NCBI GenBank assembly: GCA_000969725.1
Contig: JXSR01S032489.1
Source of the DNA: Ophiothrix spiculata
Lineage: Eukaryota > Echinodermata > Ophiuroidea > Amphilepidida > Ophiotrichidae
Length of the DNA: 26,064 nucleotides
Reading direction: 5' to 3' (one strand)
Of the stretch, positions 8,442 to 17,904 are shown in pieces; positions within the stretch are counted from its first letter, which is position 1, and every line of letters starts with the position of its first letter. Position numbers and translations under genes: made by a program. The notes below the pieces were generated by a model. That model worked only from the letters and a program-made list of their open reading frames with translations. It had not been told where the DNA came from and ran no database searches.

Positions 8442-8691
8442 GGGGAGACACGTAAACTAATCGGCAACATGGTTCATATCTGAACCAGTCGGAACAGTCT
8501 ATTTCTCCACTAATCTTAAACATATTGATAATTACTCTCATCCACAAATTTGATTGTGTACCTGTGTACTATATTTATAATTTTAAATCATAAAAATGAC
8601 AAATTATGCTCCCGCCAGATGCCACAAATTTGACTTTGCCGTATAGTTCAGATAACGGCAAGCCGTTGCCGATTAGTTTACGTGTCTACCC
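8442..8691. mobile_element. PIF/Harbinger-like MITE (250 bp)
   Basis: The left end GGGGAGACACGTAAACTAAT(CGGCAAC) and right end, reverse-complemented GGGTAGACACGTAAACTAAT(CGGCAAC), match at 26 of 27 positions. Both are flanked by TTA (8439-8441, 8692-8694), the usual PIF/Harbinger target. It has no transposase. Confidence 0.82.
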
Positions 8692-8929
8692 TTAATTTCT
8701 TTTAGGGGGAGATGAATATAAATTATTGTATAAAAGCAGTTTGTATACAATCAGAATTATTGAAAGTAGCCTATGCAACTTTTATGGAAAACCTACTAAC
8801 CTAAACCATGAATGTGAAGTTGCAAAACTTTGTGGTATAATTTTGACCTTTGTTTGCAAAATCTTAAAATCAACATTGTATCCTGAATTCAAAGTCTATT
8901 TGATCATAACAAAACCTATTAAAGAAGCC

Positions 8930-9075
8930 GTCTGATTGGGTCAGCATTTTTTCAAACGTTCTGAGATTTTGGTACCAAAATATTCGTCATATTTTTCTAA
9001 TTACCCATATGAAATTTTGCGGCTGAAACATGTCACATTTCAGAGATATAAGTTAGTGTGAAAATGCATTTTATT
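8930..9075. repeat. Diverged inverted relative of 23865-24000
   Basis: TTTTGGTACCAAAAT and its flanks (TTTCAAAC.TTCTGAGA, TACCCAT.TGAAATTTT) match the reverse complement of 23865-24000 with many substitutions. An old repeat family. Sequence from 8700 to 8930 shows nothing recognisable. Confidence 0.5.
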
Positions 9076-9391
9076 ATTAATTTTATGGTAAACATATAAT
9101 TATTTTCACAGTAAAAGTATAGGCAATTGGAAAATGCAAAATTGCTCATAAAATTAAAATGGTTGTTCTGATATAACTTAAATTTGAAAATGAAGCATCT
9201 GAAGAGGCCATCTAACATGGCAGTAAAACTAAAAATTTGGACCATGTACCTTCAACCCCAATTTACTTTTGAACCTCTGTATAATTACCATTCAAAGAAT
9301 TATCTTATTTGTGATATTTGCAAACTTACGTTACATTTCAAGTTATTTCATATCTATTTTGAAAACAAATTTTTATGCAAAAAAATCACAG

Positions 9392-9535
9392 GTGGAAACA
9401 GATAATACAATGAATACTTTTCTTGAAAAAATTGTAAGACTGGAGCTGGACTGGAGCATCTCACACGGGAGTGTGAATCCCGATATTCAGATCTTCATAG
9501 ACCGCTTTGAGAATTCTACACGACCAAGCGAGTAA
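9392..9535 (+). CDS. Orphan exon-like ORF, unknown product
   Basis: ATCACAG (9385-9391) could act as an acceptor, and an open frame then runs 47 codons to TAA 9533-9535. The peptide starts VETDNTMNTFLEKIVRLELD and continues WSISHGSVNPDIQIFIDRFE, then NSTRPSE. Base composition and codon choice look more coding than the AT-rich surroundings. I do not recognise the family. The polypyrimidine tract is weak and no partner exon was found, so it may be a true terminal exon, a pseudogene scrap or chance. Confidence 0.35.
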   Translation: METDNTMNTFLEKIVRLELDWSISHGSVNPDIQIFIDRFENSTRPSE

Positions 9536-10140
9536 CAAAGTGTGACCCTTTGGATACATTAAAGAGTGTGTATAAGCATTACTATGTGTCACCACAATGC
9601 ATCAGGGTGATTCCGTAACGTTTGTGACCGAAAAAATGAAAATTTCACTTTAAAATGCCCACAGAACCTAGCATAAACATTATATCAACGAGTTTGTTGT
9701 TGATAATGGTGCTCACTGGTGGAATCAAGACATGCAGGTGTTTAATGATTAAAATATTCGCCAAAATACTGAATAAAGTTCATGTAACGTTCGGTAACGT
9801 TTGTGACCTCGCACGGAAATGTTTTTTTGCTCCAAATGACTTCAAAGTAAAAATTCTCTGACATCTTAGCGATTTTTTTATTGCGCTTTTCACAGATGAT
9901 GGGTAACATATTTACAAATAGTTCATAAAAGTGGTAGGAAATTCTATCGTCAGGATTTCTTTTAATGCAGTGTTTTGTTTGGTAACGTCTGGTAACGTTT
10001 GTGACATTTTGGTGTAAATTTTTGGTAACATTTGTGACATTTTTTAATTAAAACATTTGCTCATTCATGCACGGATAGAAAAAAATCAAAATTTCTGATT
10101 AGAAAATACTTTTCACGTACCGAGTAACAAAGGTATGACT
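9529..10140. repeat. GTAACGTTTGTGAC dispersed motif region
   Basis: GTAACGTTTGTGAC recurs at 9615, 9795 and 9992, GTAACATTTGTGAC at 10025, and partial copies near 9784 and 9981. CGAGTAACAAAG(T/G).TGAC occurs at each edge (about 9530 and 10120). Most of this block (about 9604-10256) is missing from the paralogous copy 2. Confidence 0.65.
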
Positions 10141-10699
10141 GAAAAAAATGCTCATATAGTTGAATAAAAAAGCTGATTTTTTTGCTTGAAATCAGAAAAG
10201 GTTTAGTTTTCACTGGAATGAGCCATCATATACATTACACAATATTGTTCTTGGTGAAAGAGCACACCTACATGCAGCCAAGCTTGTAAGCAAGAACCTC
10301 ACTAGTTATGCAGATCTAAATTGATCTGGATCTCCATCTATATATGCTTTTGGAGATGAATCATAAGGGGAATAAAGTTGAAAATTCATTTCTTAAAGGG
10401 TATGTGTCTAATCAATCCACACATCACCTATAATTTGTTCTTCTTGTTTGTTATTCTTTACATTTGGTACCATTATGTCATATTCAAGCATGTGCAAATA
10501 TCTCTGTAAAATGCAGAGTGTATTGCTGTTGCTTTTTTTTTTGCCCCCTGAATATGTCTGGTTAACAAACTTCCTGCCCTCAATGGTAGTGCATTTTTTT
10601 TAATGTCATACATTTCATATGAGGGCAGTATAGTCAATTTTTCATGGCTTATTGTTTTGGAATAAATCACTTTTTCTTTTGTAATCATACAGAGTTTAA

Positions 10700-11527
10700 C
10701 CATTTGAACCCTGACCATTCTATGTGTATCTGTACCGCTGACCCGGGCCAGCCCAAAATTTAAAAAACACGATATAACCCCTAAACTTACTCTGATTTAG
10801 ATTTCCATTGTTTAAAGCAATACTATAAAGTGTTAAAAATGAAGCGCCCCTGTCACCCATGACTTTTGATTTTTTTAGCTTATTGGGTTTGTTTTTGATA
10901 GATATGAATACCCTCCAAATGATTTGGCTCAAAGGTGCTTACTTTTTCTGTTATGGCCATTTGTTGAATTAAATTCGGGATCCCAAATTTAATTCCATAT
11001 GTATTAGAATATCCATTTTTTGGTGGCAAAACAATTTTTTCACAAAATACACTTGAAAACGCTTTTAGATAGTCACATTCCTCCATTTTATGCTGTTTTT
11101 ACTATAAACCATTTTTGATCAAAATCTTATAATATTGTTTAACTTTTCATTTTAGAGTAGTCTGATTTTTTCCAATAACCAGCATTCATAAAAGATTACT
11201 TTTTATGTCGACCAACATGTTAGACATTTATGTTGTAGTCCACGGCGAAGCAACATTTCTTTACAATTTTTGGTCAAATTTACAAAAATATAAGGAATTG
11301 TTTACCTCGGTCTAATAAACAAGAGCAAACTGACCCATCAACCATCGGTTCAGAGCTTCATTGATGTCTTCTAATATAAATAAGACCACTGAAAATTGTA
11401 ACTACCCATGCTTGTTGACAGACACAGCAAATTTCTGATACGTGACCTAGAAGCCGATAAACCGGCTCGTCGGGTATACGGTACATGTACACGTGAGCTG
11501 GTATACCGGCTCGTCGGATTTAAAGGG
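10700..11527. mobile_element. piggyBac-like non-autonomous element, copy 1 (nest)
   Basis: Flanked by TTAA (10696-10699, 11528-11531). Ends are CCATTTGAACCCTG and, reverse-complemented, CCCTTTAAATCCGACG. Copy 2 (15824-16668) has the cleaner left end CCCTTTGAACCCTGG. Two direct CCGGCTCGTCGG motifs lie near the right end (11462, 11503). A second TTAA MITE is nested inside (10816-11138). Confidence 0.65.
10816..11138. mobile_element. Nested TTAA MITE, copy 1
   Basis: It begins AGCAATACTATAAAG after TTAA (10812-10815) and ends TTATAATATTGT before TTAA (11139-11142). Homologous to 15941-16277 and, inverted, 23421-23774. Copy 1 lacks a short GGAAAGCATGCATGTGCTTT block that the other two keep. Confidence 0.75.
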
Positions 11528-11707
11528 TTAATATTCCTGTTTTTGAATTATCTATGGTTTAATCACAAAACAAAATATTTGCATTTTATGTACTACTCCT
11601 GGGGGGGGGGTACTCAAGTTTGGTTTTGGTAGGGACGTGCCTCTGGGAAATTTGGAAAACCATCCATCCAAATACCAATTTTTAAGAAAAATTGACCCAT
11701 CGATATA

Positions 11708-11778
11708 CAATACAATACAATACAATGCAGGCATTTATATAGCGCTCTTACATGAAAACACAGGTATCACAGCGCTTT
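11708..11778 (-). mobile_element. L2-like LINE 3' tail insertion (71 bp)
   Basis: On the minus strand it reads AAGCGCTGTGATACC, then AGCGCTATATAAATGC, then an ATTGT repeat tail. The site in copy 2 (CGATATAACCAAATC near 16838) lacks it. The GCGCTATATAAATG end is shared with the LINE at 15197-15612. Confidence 0.7.
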
Positions 11779-12078
11779 ACCAAATCTTCTAAATTTTGAG
11801 CCAAATATAATCAAAAATCTTTATTTTTTCTGTCTAAATTTGGTCTATTTTGGCAAAATTGTCTAACATTTTGAGAAGAAATGTCCAAATTTGCAGCATT
11901 TGGCGCAAATTGTTGATAATTTTGAAAAAAAACCATCAAATACCTCATTTTGCGAAGAAAAAGGACCCGGCATGAGAAAAATGTACGCTAGAGCGCCACA
12001 CACACCCTTTTTTCAGTGTATTTCTAATGTATTTCCTTGTTTTTTGAGTAAACAGTGGACAAAACATGTGAAGGGGGT

Positions 12079-12277
12079 CAGTGGCGTAGCCAGGTTTTCG
12101 AAACTGGGGGGGGCCATAATATGAAGATGAACCAACAGAATTGTATTGAGTGCTGTATCGCCGTCGGCCTGCGGCCGGTCGGCTCAACTTCACCGACGGG
12201 CGCTTTTTTTAACCGACGGACAGGTCAGTAATGGGGGTGGCCACGGCCCCCCGGCCTCCCCTTTAGCTACGCCACTG
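12079..12277. mobile_element. hAT MITE (199 bp) with 8-bp target duplication
   Basis: The terminal repeats are CAGTGGCGTAGC and its exact inverse. They are flanked by AAGGGGGT on both sides (12071-12078, 12278-12285). The matching site in copy 2, AAGGGGAT (19419-19426), is present once without the insert. The 8-bp duplication and CA..TG ends fit hAT. The interior includes a GC-rich, CCGACGG-containing palindromic stretch. Confidence 0.92.
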
Positions 12278-12281
12278 AAGG

Positions 12282-12720
12282 GGGTCTCTGAGGGTGATGC
12301 ACCTCCTCAGTACAGTAAGAAAATTTTAGAATCTTGAAACACTATTCACGCAATTTGGATTTGGTGCATTTTTTTTAATCAAAATCTGGGAAAGGTACTC
12401 CAGACACTCAGTTGCATTAAACATTAGACAAATATGGAGTGGGTGTCTGAGGGGGGATGATGCCACCTCCGCATGCTCAGTACAGTTTAAAAATTTGGGA
12501 ATTTTGAAACACTATTCATACGATTTGCTGCATTTTTTCATCAAAATCCGGGCAATGTTCTCCAGACACTCACATTAACATTAGACACAACTTATGGAGG
12601 GAGTGTCTTGGTAGGATTGATCCCTCAAAAGCTAAAAACTTTGAAATTTCAACAATTTTCACACTATTTGGTGCATAGTTTTGCCCAAATATATTCCGTT
12701 CTAGCTCAATAGCAATTGAT
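12282..12720 (+). repeat. 160-bp tandem repeat, copy 1 (three monomers)
   Basis: Units starting near 12282, 12441 and 12603 each carry GTGTCT-GAGG, then TTGAAA..ACTATTCA, then GGTGCAT..TT, TCAAAATC.GGG and CCAGACACTCA, at 159- to 162-bp spacing. Monomers have diverged from one another more than the two duplication copies have. Confidence 0.75.
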
Positions 12721-13309
12721 ACGTGCCCACAAAAATCTAAAATGGCGATTGTACTCCTTCATTTTGCCGACACATGTCACTGAGTTTAGGTTGCATCAGG
12801 CAGCTATTGAAATTATGGCCTTATACCTGTAGGACTAGTAGAAAGCCTAACACTTTACCAACTTTTACTTATTTTAAAGTTCTCCTTTTTTCTTTGCCCA
12901 GCCCTTCTTTTTTGCCGACAGCAGCACAATTTTGCCGACTAAACTGATGATTGGGGTGCCACATCTCCCAACCCCTCTGGGGACGCCCTTGGGTCCTGAA
13001 GGCCGCCATGTGCCCCAGCAGGTTTAGCCCGGGTGTAGGTCAAGGGGCCAAGCCCTCAGGAAAATTTTGTGGTTTTGAAGCAATTTTAGTGGTAATTTGG
13101 TGCATTGTTACAATTGATAAACATGAACATTCATTGACAAATTGTTATTTTCTGTGGCACATTAAGGTCGTTCTGACGGCTACGGTGTCCTGCACAGAAT
13201 TTGTTCAAAATTTCACAGAATGTGCAGAATGATGAGAGAAACCTGTATTCCAAGTTTTGATTTTTTTTCCGTCAAAGCATTTTTGAGTTACGCTATTTTT
13301 TATTTTTCA

Positions 13310-14056
13310 ATTTCCCATAGATTTTATACATGGCAAATTTGGCTACCATGAAAATTTCACAAAATTTGTCAAATTCTGAAAAAAATGCTATTTACAAAAT
13401 ACTTTTTTTCTGTGGCAGTCGTTCACCAAAGAAAATAATTCTTTTTTCTTTGCATTGCAAACTGATCACAGATTGTCACAAATTTTGATTGAAAGAATTT
13501 TTTTCATCGTTTACAAACGCGAGACTTCTAATGTTTTTACTTCCCGAATTTTATTGCGTTAATTTCTAGAAACACTGAATAGCCAGATTTCTCAGAATTT
13601 TCATTCATACTTCCCATGCTTCAATTTTAACAAACAAGGTGTCAAATGAAAGCTTATTAAATTTGAAACAATCTCTCGTTGGCTTTTAAAATTAAAGTGT
13701 TTCTAGTAAATTTTATAGGTGTTTGAAAATATGCCTAAATTTAGGAGCTAAAAAATCAATTTTCTTGATAATAAAACACTTTATGGCAAAAAGCCCACGA
13801 GAGAATTTAGCTATTGTGATCCTTCACCAGCCCCTAAAATTTGAATGTCATAGCACATTCCCTCTTGACATGAAAATTCAAAAACTCGGATTTTTTAGGG
13901 AATTTTCAAAAAATAAAGAAAAACATAAGAAATTGGCCGAATAATATAAAACTTATTAAATATGTTACCACTGAAGGGTTTCCTTTAAATAGAAATAGGG
14001 TTTGGTTCCCATTTCCCAAAACTATTCACTCTATAGCTAATTTTCTGACATGTGTA
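13310..14056. other. Copy-1-only block, no gene recognised
   Basis: At the equivalent position in copy 2 (about 20445) CAATTTC joins directly to AATAGCCG. The block is AT-rich and looks continuous with its flanks, so a deletion in copy 2 is more likely than an insertion here. Confidence 0.6.
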
Positions 14057-14695
14057 AATAGCCGTTCACCATCAAAGTCAGTTTCATATCATAGTTTGAA
14101 ACTGGTTGCAAACGTCTGATCATTTTGGTATGTAGTACAGTTATTACTGACACAAAGAGACTGAATCAACAATACAGTATACTAGTAATATAAAAATGAC
14201 TTTTACTATCATTTCCTCACTTTTTTTTGCTGGTCAGACCCGGGGTTGCCCCTGGATACGCCGGTGCATATCATATCCCACAATGGATTGGTGTGTAAGA
14301 TGTCCATCATATATGTCTATCATACCAAATAGACCAATCATTAAAAGTTACTATTCTTAAGCCAATAGCCACTCCCCCTTTTACTGTTCAGTCATTCTAC
14401 CTTGCTACCATTCTAGTTCTGGCTCGGAGCAGTCAACACCCAGGTGTGAGACAAACAACATCGTTTGGCCATGTACGGGCTCTGATAGCCACTATAGAAT
14501 AAACTCGTATACTTAGAGAATAAATTATGCTTCTCTGATACTTCTTTATAACTGGTAGCCAAATATAATATCTAAGAATATTATATCTGGTGGCCATTGA
14601 GGGGCTACACTGACTTTGCATCTTTAATACTATGGCATGAGAACTCTTTCATAGCTTTGCTACTGTTGGCATGTTGCTACGCTGATTTTGCAAAT

Positions 14696-14910
14696 AATTT
14701 GTAATTTTATGGGATTTTAGCGGCCATTTTGAAAGAAAAACGCCCTCTAGGGAGAGATTTCTACCTTAATTGATTAATTCGTATGCTGGGTCTTGGTTTG
14801 TATATGTTATTATAATCATACATCTCCCGATTAGTTGTGATGAAATAGATATTTGTTTCTTTTGAGCCTATTATTTGGGAAATTGATCATTTTGTGGTAT
14901 TTTGGCGGTT
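14696..14910. other. Spacer between duplication copies
   Basis: About 215 bp of unique AT-rich sequence separates the two copies. No gene or element end was recognised. Confidence 0.6.
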
Positions 14911-15196
14911 AAAGAGTGTGTATAAGCATTACACTGTGTCACCACAATGCATCAATAGCACACCTACATGCAGCCAAGCTTGTAAGCAATAACCTCACTA
15001 GTTATGCAGATCTAAATTGATCTGGATCTCCATCTATAGATGGTTTTGGAGATGAATCATAAGGGGATAAAGTTGAAAATTCATTTCTTAAAGGGTATGT
15101 GTCTAATCAATCCACACATCGCCTATAATTTGTTCTTCTTGTTTGTTATTATTCACATTTGGTACATGTACGTCATATTCAAGCATGTGCAAATAT

Positions 15197-15612
15197 AATA
15201 ATAATAATAATAATAAATCGCATTTATATAGCGCAAAATCTACAAAAAACTCTAAGCGCTAAAACAAAAACACTACAAAAACAGATGCTTGCCGAAAAAG
15301 GTATGTTTTCAGCTCACTTTAGAACTGCAACAAGTTGGAGTAGTTGCGGAGACTGTTTGGAAGAGAGTTCCAAACAGTCGGAGCTGCAAACGTGAAAGAG
15401 CGTTCACCGGCTGCCTTCAAACTTACACGTGGAACAACAAGTAATTTTCGGAGGACGAGCGCAGCGAGCGTGGTGGTTTGTACGAACACAAGGACGAGGA
15501 CAAGTACGATGGAAGAGTGGATTCAAAGTAACGAAATGCAAGAACAGCGAGCTTAAATATGACACAGATTTGACTGGCAGCCAGTGAAGCTCATACAGGG
15601 TGGGAGTTATAT
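15197..15612 (-). mobile_element. L2-like LINE insertion, ORF2 C-terminal end (416 bp)
   Basis: Minus-strand frames read LHWLPVK, then VIFKLAVLAFRYFESTLPSY, then PPRSLRSSSENYLLF, then AAGERSFTFAAPTVWNSLPN and SELKTYLF, the standard C-terminal region of L2/CR1 LINEs, with frameshifts. The 3' end is GCGCTATATAAATGCGATTT followed by an ATT repeat. AAATAT is duplicated at both edges (15191-15196, 15613-15618); copy 1 has it once (10496-10501), a clean empty site. Confidence 0.9.
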
Positions 15613-15823
15613 AAATATCTCTGTAAAATGCAGAATGTATTGCTGTTGCTTTTTTTTTTTTGCCCCCTCAATATGTCTGGTTAACAAACTTCTTGCCCTC
15701 AATGGTAGTGCATTTCTTTGTGTTAAAATGTAATACATTTCATATGAGGGCAGTATAATCAATTTTCATGGCTTATTGTTTTGGAATAAATCACTTTTTC
15801 TTTTGTAATCATACAGAGTTTAA

Positions 15824-16668
15824 CCCTTTGAACCCTGGCCATTCTATGTATATCTGTACCGCTGACCCGGGCCAGCCCAAAAGTTAAAAAACACGACATA
15901 ACCCCTAAACTTACTCTGATTTCGATTTCCATTGCTTTAAAGCAATACTATAAAGTGTTAAAAATGAAGTGCCCCTGTCACCCATGACTTTTGATTTTTT
16001 TAGCTTATTGGGTATGTTTTTGATAGATATTAATGATTTGGCTCAAAGATGCTTTACTTTTTCTGTTATGGCTATTTGTTGAATTAAATTCGGGATCCCG
16101 AATTTAATTCCATATATATTAGAATAGGAAAGCATGCATGTGCTTTTTATCCATTTTTTGCTGGCAAAACAATTTTTTCACAAAATACACTTGAAAACGC
16201 TTTTAGATAGTCACATTCCTCCATTTTATGCTGTTTTTACTATAAACCATTTTTGATCAAAATCTTATAGTGTTGCTTTAACTTTTCATTTTAGAGTATT
16301 CTGATTTTTTCCAATAACCAGCATTCATAAAAGATTACTTTTTATGTCGACCAACATGTTCGACATTTAAGTTGTAGTCAACGGCGAAGCAACATTTCTT
16401 TACAATTTTTGGTCAAATTTACAAAAATATAAGGAATTGTTTACCTCGGTCTAATAAACAAGAGCAAACTGACCCATCAACCATCGGTTCAGAGCTTCAT
16501 TGATGTCTTCTAATATAAATAAGACCACTGAAAATTGTAACTACCCATGCTTGTTGACAGACACAGCAAATTTCTGATACGCGACCTAGAAGCCGATAAA
16601 CCGGCTCGTCGGGTATACGGTACATGTACACGTGAGCTGGTATATACCGGCTCGTCGGATTAAAAGGG
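15824..16668. mobile_element. piggyBac-like non-autonomous element, copy 2 (nest)
   Basis: TTAA at 15820-15823 and 16669-16672. TIRs are CCCTTTGAACCC on the left and CCCTTTTAATCC on the right (10 of 12). TTAA targets and CCC.. ends are typical of piggyBac elements. It has no transposase ORF and holds the MITE 15941-16277. Confidence 0.7.
15941..16277. mobile_element. Nested TTAA MITE, copy 2 (337 bp)
   Basis: The left end AGCAATACTATAAAG and right end, reverse-complemented AGCAACACTATAAGA, form a TIR of about 14 bp, flanked by TTAA (15937-15940, 16278-16281). The independent copy at 23421-23774 confirms both edges. Confidence 0.82.
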
Positions 16669-17167
16669 TTAATATTCCTGTTTTTGAATTATTTGGTTTG
16701 ATCACCAAACAAAATATTTGCATTTTATGTACTACTCCTGGGGGGGTACTCAAATTTGGTTTTGGTAGGGACGTGCCTCTGGGAAATTTAGAAAACCACC
16801 CATCCAAATACCAATTTTAAGAAAAATTGACCCATCGATATAACCAAATCTTCTAAATTTTGAGCCAAATATAATCAAAAATCTCATTTTTTCTGTCTAA
16901 ATTTGGTATATTTTGAGAAGAAATGTCCAAATTTGCAGCATTTGGCGCAAATTTTCGATAATTTTGAAAAAAAAAACCCATCAAAATACCTCATTTTGCG
17001 AAGAAAAAGGACCGATTGGAATATTAAAAGGCCTGATTTTGATACCCGAATTTGCGGCACGTCCCCATAACCCCTTTTATACTAAGTGGTACTAATCAGA
17101 TGAAAGTCCTTGACAATTTATCATATTAATTATAGATCCTAAAACACTAACCTCTCATGGTCTGATT

Positions 17168-17335
17168 CAGGGATTCTCAACTATTCTCAACAATGTGCCA
17201 CATAAATGAGAAAAATGTACGCTAGAGTGCCACACACACCCTTTTTGCAGTGTATTTCTAATGTATTTCCTTGTTTTTTGAGTAAAAGCACCGCTCTCCA
17301 AATTTGGCGCTTGCGCCGCTATTTGAGAATCCATG
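17168..17335. mobile_element. hAT-like MITE (168 bp)
   Basis: The left CAGGGATTCTCAA and right, reverse-complemented CATGGATTCTCAA, match at 12 of 13 positions. Flanks GTCTGATT (17160-17167) and GTCTAATA (17336-17343) look like a worn 8-bp target duplication. Copy 1 keeps only the interior (about 11971-12052), so it was cut from both sides there. Confidence 0.65.
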
Positions 17336-17349
17336 GTCTAATATTACTG

Positions 17350-17400
17350 TTGTTTTTTGTTTGTTTGTTTGTTTGTTTTTTTTTTTTGGGGGGGGGGCTT
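17350..17400. repeat. (GTTT)n, poly-T and poly-G tract
   Basis: A low-complexity run of GTTT units followed by T and G homopolymers. Confidence 0.95.
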
Positions 17401-17519
17401 AGCTATAAATTGGACATGTGGATGGTGGGGAGGTCAAACCCCTACTTCCCACCCCACCCCCATTGGAAGCAATGGGTGTCACAATTGAAAGCGGGAAAAC
17501 AAGGGGCAAACACAATATT

Positions 17520-17715
17520 TAAGGTGGTTCTAATGTCCTGCACAAAATTTGTTCAAAATTTCACAGAATGTGCAGAATGATGAAAAACACTTGTTCAGAT
17601 ATATAACTCTTGAAGCATTCATCAGAGATGGGCCAAAGTATACCTTTTCTGGTTCGTTATGATGAGAGGAACATGTAAGAATGGTTTTTAACAAGATTTG
17701 ACCAATTTTCAAATT
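17520..17715. repeat. AAGGTNGTTCTAA..TCACAGAATG repeat
   Basis: The block ending TGTGCAGAATGATGA matches 13165-13235 and 20297-20365. Its continuation, 17600-17715, matches the reverse complement of 23998-24095. The three short ORFs sharing a FVQNFTECAE end are a product of this repeat. Confidence 0.7.
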
Positions 17716-17904
17716 TGCCCCCTGCAATGACTTTTACCCCCTCCTGCAGAGTCCCATGTAACAGACTTATTTTGTGTCCACCCTAGTGATGTTACATATG
17801 GTCCATAGCACCCATCTAGATAGGACACATTAAAATAATTTATTGTTGCAAGTAAACCTGTTTTGCTCCCTAGAGGTACTTTGGCAAAGGGGCTGTATGA
17901 GGGG

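Larger units (their letters stand above)
9560..14695 (+). repeat. Segmental duplication, copy 1
   Basis: It begins TAAAGAGTGTGTATAAGCAT and ends near TGCTACGCTGATTTTGCAAA. It is collinear with 14911-21108 over several kilobases with a few per cent substitutions. Copy-1-only blocks: about 9604-10256, 11708-11778 (LINE end), 12079-12277 (hAT MITE) and about 13310-14056. No ORF in it looks like a conserved gene. Intervening unremarked stretches are shared AT-rich repeat DNA. Confidence 0.85.

Noticed and set aside
12951..13232. 93-codon ORF kept open in both duplication copies (also 20083-20364)
   Set aside because: Its last third is the AAGGTNGTTCTAA..CACAGAATG repeat also found at 17520-17583. 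The two copies are recent, so an open frame is expected by descent, and differences do not favour silent sites. No family is recognisable.
17206..17580. 124-codon ORF
   Set aside because: It runs through the interior of a hAT-like MITE, a (GTTT)n/poly-T/poly-G tract and a dispersed repeat; no coding character.
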